NCBI GenBank assembly: GCA_934202525.1
Contig: CAKPYB010000063.1
Location: forward strand, 1-13,100
Length of the DNA stretch: 13,100 nt
From: an uncultured Prevotella sp.
Lineage (GTDB): Bacteria; Bacteroidota; Bacteroidia; Bacteroidales; Bacteroidaceae
Direction: 5' to 3'
Both the position numbers and the translations under genes were made by a program. Under the pieces are notes generated by a model. That model worked only from the letters and a program-made list of their open reading frames with translations, was not told the origin of the DNA and searched no databases. Shown here piece by piece: positions 9,691-13,100 of the stretch. Numbering within the stretch: the stretch's first letter is position 1; each line of letters begins with the position of its first letter.

Positions 9691-12087
9691 ATGAAAAGAA
9701 TCCTTTGTGTACTTATCGCTGCCATCTGGCTCTGCACTTGCTGGGCAGGGAATGGCAAGAAACCCATTGTCTGGGAACAGCCGATAGCAGAATCGAATCA
9801 GATATTTAATGATCCTCGTCAGTCTCAGCTCAACATCTATCGTGTGGAATTCGCAGATGATGAAACACGAGTGTTCATGCACATCACTTTTCGCCCACAC
9901 TATTGGGTAAAGTTTGTGAAGGAAACCTATCTCCTTGCTGATGGCAAGAAATATCTCGTCAAGAGCTGTGATGGACTGAAACTTGACGAGGAACACTATA
10001 TGCCTGGCTCTGGCAGGGAGGATGTGGTCTTCCACTTCGCACCGCTCCCCAAGAAGACCCGAAAGTTTGACTTCCTGGAAGGTGACGGCAAACAGAACTT
10101 CAAGATACTTGGTATTGAGAGCATAGATACCCGCATCAAACGACTCTTCTCCTCGCTTTGGCGCAACGATGCGACCGGTGATTGGGAGATAGGATTCTAT
10201 GAAGATTTCGCCATCTACGACTGCCGTTACTGGCAATACAAGCAGAAGAATCAGAAGGGCGACAAGTACTCTTTCATCCTTACCGATGGCAAGAGCGACC
10301 TGGCTGTCAACATCGACAAGTCTCAACATGGCAAGCGCACGATGAGCATCAACGGCAAGAAAGCAGAATATTCGCTCATTACCACTTCCATCCTTCCGGA
10401 TTATCCGCAGAAAGATGAGACCACATGTCTGAAGGATACTCATAACAAGCCCGATACGGCTATTGTTGTGGGATGGCTCAGAAATATGCCTAAGGAACTT
10501 TGGGATAGAGGTCAGGAGTATAGTGTGGAGTATTATGATCTCTTTTCCAAATTCACAGGAGTTAGCAATTACAGCAAGCTCGATTCTCTTGGCAGATTTG
10601 AAATCAAAGTACCTCTCATCAACTCTACCGAGGTTTTCATGGACTGGAAACACACTTTTATCAACACGGTATTGGAGCCAGGAGAGACCTATTATCTGCT
10701 CTATGACTTCAAGGCTGGACATTCCATCTTCATGGGCAAAAAATGCCGCTTGCAAAACGAACTGCTAGCGCATCCTTTCCCGATGATTGACACAGAATAT
10801 CCAGGTAAGTATGAAAATAAGGTTCCAGCCCAGGAGATGATGCAGATTCTTGAAACCAGATATAAGGAGGCTGAAGGGAACTTACGAAAACTGATAGGAG
10901 AATCGGCATCTATCTCCAAATGTTATCAGGACTATACTGCCCGATATCTTCTCTGTAATTATGCATCATCAATCTTACAAGGAGCATATCACGTAAAAGA
11001 CCATATTTTCCCTCAGGAATATGTGAGCCAAGTGGAAAAAATATGGAAGGAGATTCCGCAGCCTTATACTCAGTTTCGTGACTATAATATGCTGACTAAT
11101 GATCTCATCGGCCAGGAAAGAAGGTTAAAGTACAGTACCCCCATGGGAAGGACCTATGGATTCTTATCCACCAATTCTTATCCGGAACTGTTGAGAAAGC
11201 ACAAGGCTCTGGGGGATATTGCGATAACCGATTCAGAAATTGCTACGGTGGAACAATGGGCTAAGAATCTGGATGCCATAACTATCAAGCAATATCAGAC
11301 GACAGATGCCAAGGAGCAGGAGAAAATAGTAAAAGCTTTTTCCAACTCAGTCCTTGACAAGCGCGCTACGGCTATCATTGGTAGAGAAGATATTGCCAAG
11401 ATGCTTAAGGATGAGACTCCTCTCCTCGAAGTATATTATGCCCAGCATATAGCTGATAGCATGGGATGCAGCCAGCAGCAGAAAGATGTCATCATCTCCA
11501 AATCCCTTCTTGAGATGTTGGAAAGACTAGCCATGCCACTCAATAGTTATGGACTTGACCTGACTGAACATGGCATCAGTTCTGAAGTTCTCAGGGAAAA
11601 AGTATTGGCAGAACACCGAAAGTACCTGTCTTTGCAGAACAGGGACATTACTGCCAGTATCAAGACAGCTCCGCAGGATATGAGCGATGGTGAGAAACTT
11701 CTTCGCCATATATTGGAGCCTTATAAGGGAAAGCTTGTATTGCTGGATGTCTGGGGAACCTGGTGTGCCCCTTGCAAGATGGCTCTTGCCCATTCGAAGG
11801 AAGAGTTCGAACGCCTTGCACCATACGATGTGGTATATCTTTACATGGCAAACAACAGTCCTGAAGAGTCATGGAAAAATATCATCAAACTGAATAATCT
11901 GGTTGGCGACAATATCGCCCACTATAACTTGCCAGCGGCTCAACAGAGTGCCATCGAGAACTATCTCAACATTCACTCCTTCCCATCCTATCGCCTCTTC
12001 GACAAGGAAGGAAATCTGGTAGATGTGAAAGTGGATGCCCGCCAGCTTGACAATCTGGAGAAAATTATCAAGGAGCTTAGTAAATAA
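9691..12087 (+). CDS. Exported thioredoxin-like (TlpA/AhpC-type) protein with large N-terminal region
   Basis: 798 residues. The signal peptide is about 1-19; the stretch LCTC could be a poor lipobox, so a lipoprotein is possible but not shown. Residues about 25-145 form a beta-rich region of the kind seen in Bacteroidota thiol-disulfide proteins, and 150-360 are further beta-rich sequence. Residues 375-660 are mostly helical. Residues about 665-798 are a thioredoxin fold with WCAPC at 691-695 and a cis-Pro motif SFPSY (Pro765). It should act on disulfides in the cell envelope. Its link to xylan breakdown is positional only: same strand, 39 bases after the GH43 gene, no terminator between, and a terminator right after its own stop. 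It may help fold secreted enzymes, or it may be an unrelated passenger. Confidence 0.85.
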   Translation: MKRILCVLIAAIWLCTCWAGNGKKPIVWEQPIAESNQIFNDPRQSQLNIYRVEFADDETRVFMHITFRPHYWVKFVKETYLLADGKKYLVKSCDGLKLDEEHYMPGSGREDVVFHFAPLPKKTRKFDFLEGDGKQNFKILGIESIDTRIKRLFSSLWRNDATGDWEIGFYEDFAIYDCRYWQYKQKNQKGDKYSFILTDGKSDLAVNIDKSQHGKRTMSINGKKAEYSLITTSILPDYPQKDETTCLKDTHNKPDTAIVVGWLRNMPKELWDRGQEYSVEYYDLFSKFTGVSNYSKLDSLGRFEIKVPLINSTEVFMDWKHTFINTVLEPGETYYLLYDFKAGHSIFMGKKCRLQNELLAHPFPMIDTEYPGKYENKVPAQEMMQILETRYKEAEGNLRKLIGESASISKCYQDYTARYLLCNYASSILQGAYHVKDHIFPQEYVSQVEKIWKEIPQPYTQFRDYNMLTNDLIGQERRLKYSTPMGRTYGFLSTNSYPELLRKHKALGDIAITDSEIATVEQWAKNLDAITIKQYQTTDAKEQEKIVKAFSNSVLDKRATAIIGREDIAKMLKDETPLLEVYYAQHIADSMGCSQQQKDVIISKSLLEMLERLAMPLNSYGLDLTEHGISSEVLREKVLAEHRKYLSLQNRDITASIKTAPQDMSDGEKLLRHILEPYKGKLVLLDVWGTWCAPCKMALAHSKEEFERLAPYDVVYLYMANNSPEESWKNIIKLNNLVGDNIAHYNLPAAQQSAIENYLNIHSFPSYRLFDKEGNLVDVKVDARQLDNLEKIIKELSK

Positions 12088-12091
12088 AGAA

Positions 12092-12122
12092 AAGATGACC
12101 TCGCAAAATGCGGGGTCATCTT
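12092..12122 (+). terminator. Intrinsic terminator of the xylan operon
   Basis: A 13-bp stem (AAGATGACCTCGC at 12092-12104 with GCGGGGTCATCTT at 12110-12122, one G-T pair) has loop AAAAT and begins 5 bases after the stop codon of the thioredoxin-like gene. The T-tract is weak. On the - strand the stem is followed by TTTC, so it could work both ways. Confidence 0.8.
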
Positions 12123-12202
12123 ATCGAATGTTGCTTGTAATTGTTCCATATTATGGCTGTTATATTGCTCTTTATGGCTTCAAATATACAAATTAAAAAC
12201 GA

Positions 12203-12259
12203 AAGTGCACTGAGTAGAGTGCAATTTACGTTAAAAATTGCACTCTACTCAGTGCACTT
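12203..12259. repeat. Perfect 25-bp inverted repeat with 7-base loop
   Basis: The arms 12203-12227 and 12235-12259 are exact reverse complements (25 of 25) around ACGTTAA. Each arm itself holds a smaller dyad, TGCACT-gagtag-AGTGCA, so the unit is a nested palindrome. No T-tract follows directly, which makes a simple terminator unlikely. It could be a cruciform protein site, a stable RNA hairpin or the remnant of a small mobile element. Confidence 0.9.
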
Positions 12260-12295
12260 AATCCTCCTTTACACACACGTATAATTTTTTTTTCT

Positions 12296-12320
12296 AAAAA
12301 AGTCTCATAGTCTCATTTTT
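12296..12320 (+). repeat. Left terminal inverted repeat, 25 bp
   Basis: Exact reverse complement of 12917-12941. It contains two GTCTCAT heptamers 8 bases apart (12302 and 12310). It is bounded by poly-A on the left and poly-T on the right. Confidence 0.9.
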
Positions 12321-12394
12321 AGCCGCAAATATCACGTTATGTTATTGATGAAGAGATATTTATAATTAATGAGACTTCTCGTAAAAAGTAGAAA

Positions 12395-12448
12395 GAAGTA
12401 TCATAGAAGTATCATTAAAAATCATAGAAGTATCATTAAAGATGATAC
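12395..12448 (+). repeat. GAAGTATCAT direct repeats ending in a small hairpin
   Basis: GAAGTATCAT occurs at 12395, 12406 and 12427, offsets of 11 and 21 bases, so the copies face the same side of the helix. A 20-base unit is repeated exactly at 12400-12419 and 12421-12440. The last GTATCAT (12430-12436) pairs with ATGATAC (12442-12448) around TAAAG. Confidence 0.85.
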
Positions 12449-12457
12449 AATGCATGC

Positions 12458-12545
12458 GAAAAGCCTGTTTAAACGTTAAGAAAAGCCTGTTTAAACATCA
12501 GAAAAAGTCATTTTAAACATCGCAAAAATGCATTTTAAACATTGC
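12458..12545 (+). repeat. Four iteron-like repeats of about 22 bp
   Basis: Four contiguous units (12458-12479, 12480-12500, 12501-12523, 12524-12545) share A-rich starts and TTTAAAC cores. The cores begin at 12468, 12490, 12512 and 12534, exactly 22 bases apart. Units 1 and 2 share GAAAAGCCTGTTTAAAC; units 3 and 4 have drifted at the 5' half. Size and phasing resemble plasmid iterons bound by Rep proteins. Confidence 0.8.
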
Positions 12546-12563
12546 AAAGAATCAGAAGAATAT

Positions 12564-12680
12564 TGCCCAAAAATAAGTCAGATATTTGGGCATTCGTTGC
12601 CCGCATTATGGGCAATGGTTGCCCAGTACAGGGGCTGTCGATGCCCGTGTAACGGGCACAAGCAGACCAACCGAAGGGCA
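12564..12680. repeat. Cluster of TGCCC/GGGCA hairpins
   Basis: A GC-rich island in an AT-rich region. TGCCCAAA (12564-12571) pairs with TTTGGGCA (12585-12592). TTGCCC (12597-12602) pairs with GGGCAA (12610-12615), which can instead pair with TTGCCC (12619-12624). TGCCCGT (12642-12648) pairs with ACGGGCA (12652-12658) around a 3-base loop. A lone GGGCA follows at 12676-12680. The middle stems exclude each other. Confidence 0.75.
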
Positions 12681-12719
12681 TAGAGGGACCATCTGATGAA
12701 CTGACTTTTCCTGATTTCA

Positions 12720-12790
12720 GTAGACACTTTTTACTTTGTAAACTAGAAAGGTAGACACAATCAATTTTATAAAACTGAAATAGTAGACGC
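12720..12790 (+). repeat. Three spaced GTAGAC[A/G]C repeats
   Basis: GTAGACAC at 12720-12727 and 12751-12758 and GTAGACGC at 12783-12790, spaced 31 and 32 bases (about three helical turns). Short, but regularly spaced. Confidence 0.5.
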
Positions 12791-12827
12791 ATTAGCTAAA
12801 AATGCAGCCAATGATACTTCCATGATA

Positions 12828-12873
12828 CATTAATGAGACTTCTCGGCGCTAAAACAGAGAAGTCTCATTGATG
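12828..12873. repeat. 17-bp stem-loop in the right arm of the element
   Basis: The arm 12828-12844 pairs with 12857-12873 over 17 bp with one G-T pair and loop GGCGCTAAAACA. The stem holds heptamers at 12833 and 12862 in opposite orientation. The left arm keeps only one side (near 12368-12381), so the two ends of the element differ here. Confidence 0.8.
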
Positions 12874-12916
12874 TTAATTCGCTATATGTCAAATGTTTAA
12901 GCCGTATTTTTCGGGC

Positions 12917-12941
12917 AAAAATGAGACTATGAGACTTTTTT
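12917..12941 (-). repeat. Right terminal inverted repeat, 25 bp
   Basis: Exact reverse complement of 12296-12320, with heptamers at 12921 and 12929. Flanking poly-A/T and an outer ACGT (12960-12963) also mirror the left end, with a 2-base length difference. Confidence 0.9.
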
Positions 12942-13032
12942 CGCTAAAAAACTTTTTTCACGTAAGCGATCGGTGCCTATAAAAGATGAAAAATTCCCTT
13001 CAAGGTATTGGGTACACGGTTGGATACATAAT

Positions 13033-13065
13033 AAATCCCGAAATCGCTTGGCGGTTTCGGGATTT
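13033..13065 (+). terminator. Strong hairpin before the right-edge promoter, probable terminator
   Basis: AAATCCCGAAA (13033-13043) pairs perfectly with TTTCGGGATTT (13055-13065). The loop adds a TCGC/GCGG inner stem, giving about 15 pairs in all. Two more T follow on the + strand, giving a run of five T (13063-13067). It would stop + strand readthrough from the element, and the - strand side is also AT-rich. Confidence 0.55.
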
Positions 13066-13070
13066 TTGCT

Positions 13071-13078
13071 TATCTTTG
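13071..13078 (+). promoter_or_regulatory. -7 promoter box for a gene beyond the right edge
   Basis: TATCTTTG matches TAnnTTTG. A TTGG in the loop of the preceding hairpin (13048-13051) lies 19-20 bases upstream, where the -33 element is expected. Transcription would begin near 13084; no start codon is visible before the window ends. Confidence 0.6.
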
Positions 13079-13100
13079 CCAACGTAAATAGTAAATAGTT

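Larger units (their letters stand above)
12277..12963. other. Non-coding element with mirrored ends, heptamer array and iteron-like core
   Basis: This stretch has no convincing gene. Both ends begin with ACGT, then poly-A/T, then a perfect 25-bp inverted repeat (12296-12320 and 12917-12941). Further in, mirrored copies of AATGAGACTTCTC and of paired GTATCAT motifs follow in the same order from each side. Altogether 13 copies of GT[C/A]TCAT occur in either orientation, starting at 12302, 12310, 12369, 12398, 12409, 12430, 12442, 12811, 12822, 12833, 12862, 12921 and 12929. The core (12450-12800) holds 22-bp iteron-like repeats, GC-rich hairpins and GTAGAC repeats. The architecture suggests an assembly site for a DNA-binding protein, a replication origin or a MITE-like element. 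I do not recognise a named family. Confidence 0.7.

Noticed and set aside
12181..12188. TATATTTG on the - strand, a match to the -7 consensus
   Set aside because: It lies in AT-rich DNA, points into the operon terminator, has no -33 partner and no gene behind it.
12395..12545. Possible CRISPR array
   Set aside because: The repeats are contiguous or 11-22 bases apart, with no unique spacers of usual length and no cas genes in view.
12535..12792. Open frame of 85 codons on the - strand within the repeat element
   Set aside because: It is made of the GC-rich hairpin and repeat sequence, has no domain and no upstream -7 box, so chance is more likely.
12277..12963. Insertion sequence with terminal inverted repeats
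   Set aside because: There is no transposase frame inside and no clear target duplication, so only a MITE-like or other non-coding element remains possible.

Overview
The window looks like chromosomal DNA of a Bacteroidota bacterium, most likely a Prevotella/Segatella-type gut or rumen species. The grounds are Bacteroidota-type -7 boxes (TAnnTTTG) in front of genes, AT-rich leaders without clear Shine-Dalgarno sites, exported proteins whose signal peptides end just before Gln, and a gene content typical of Prevotella xylan-utilisation loci. The species is inferred, not proven.

Layout. Bases 1-76 are the 3' tail of a group II intron (end of domain V plus domain VI) on the + strand; the rest lies left of the window. 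A two-domain CE6-CE1 carbohydrate esterase follows on the - strand (90-2000). A 273-bp divergent intergenic region (2001-2273) carries a promoter in each direction and a dyad that could be a regulator site. The + strand then holds a tightly spaced run: GH3 beta-xylosidase with PA14 insert (2274-4880), GH43-CBM-GH8 fusion (4904-7423), small secreted beta-rich protein of unknown function (7436-8140), GH43 enzyme with a ricin-like C-terminus (8161-9651) and an exported thioredoxin-like protein (9691-12087). Gaps are 12-39 bp without visible terminators, and a strong hairpin terminator closes the run at 12092-12122.

How the genes work together. The esterase should strip acetyl and possibly feruloyl groups. 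The GH43 domains should remove arabinose or xylose side groups or non-reducing-end residues. The GH8 domain, which looks like a reducing-end xylose-releasing exo-oligoxylanase, and the GH3 enzyme should trim the main chain from opposite ends. All carry export signals, so this is a periplasmic set for finishing off decorated xylo-oligosaccharides. No endoxylanase, SusC/SusD pair or regulator is in the window.

The last kilobase (12088-13100) has no convincing gene but is highly structured. It has a perfect 25-bp inverted repeat (12203-12259), then an element of about 690 bp (12277-12963) with mirrored ends. That element holds 13 copies of the heptamer GT[C/A]TCAT in mirrored order, four TTTAAAC repeats at exactly 22-bp spacing (iteron-like), a cluster of TGCCC/GGGCA hairpins and three GTAGAC repeats. 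This origin-like or protein-array-like element is the most unusual thing here. The window ends with a hairpin overlapping a promoter that points to a gene beyond the right edge.
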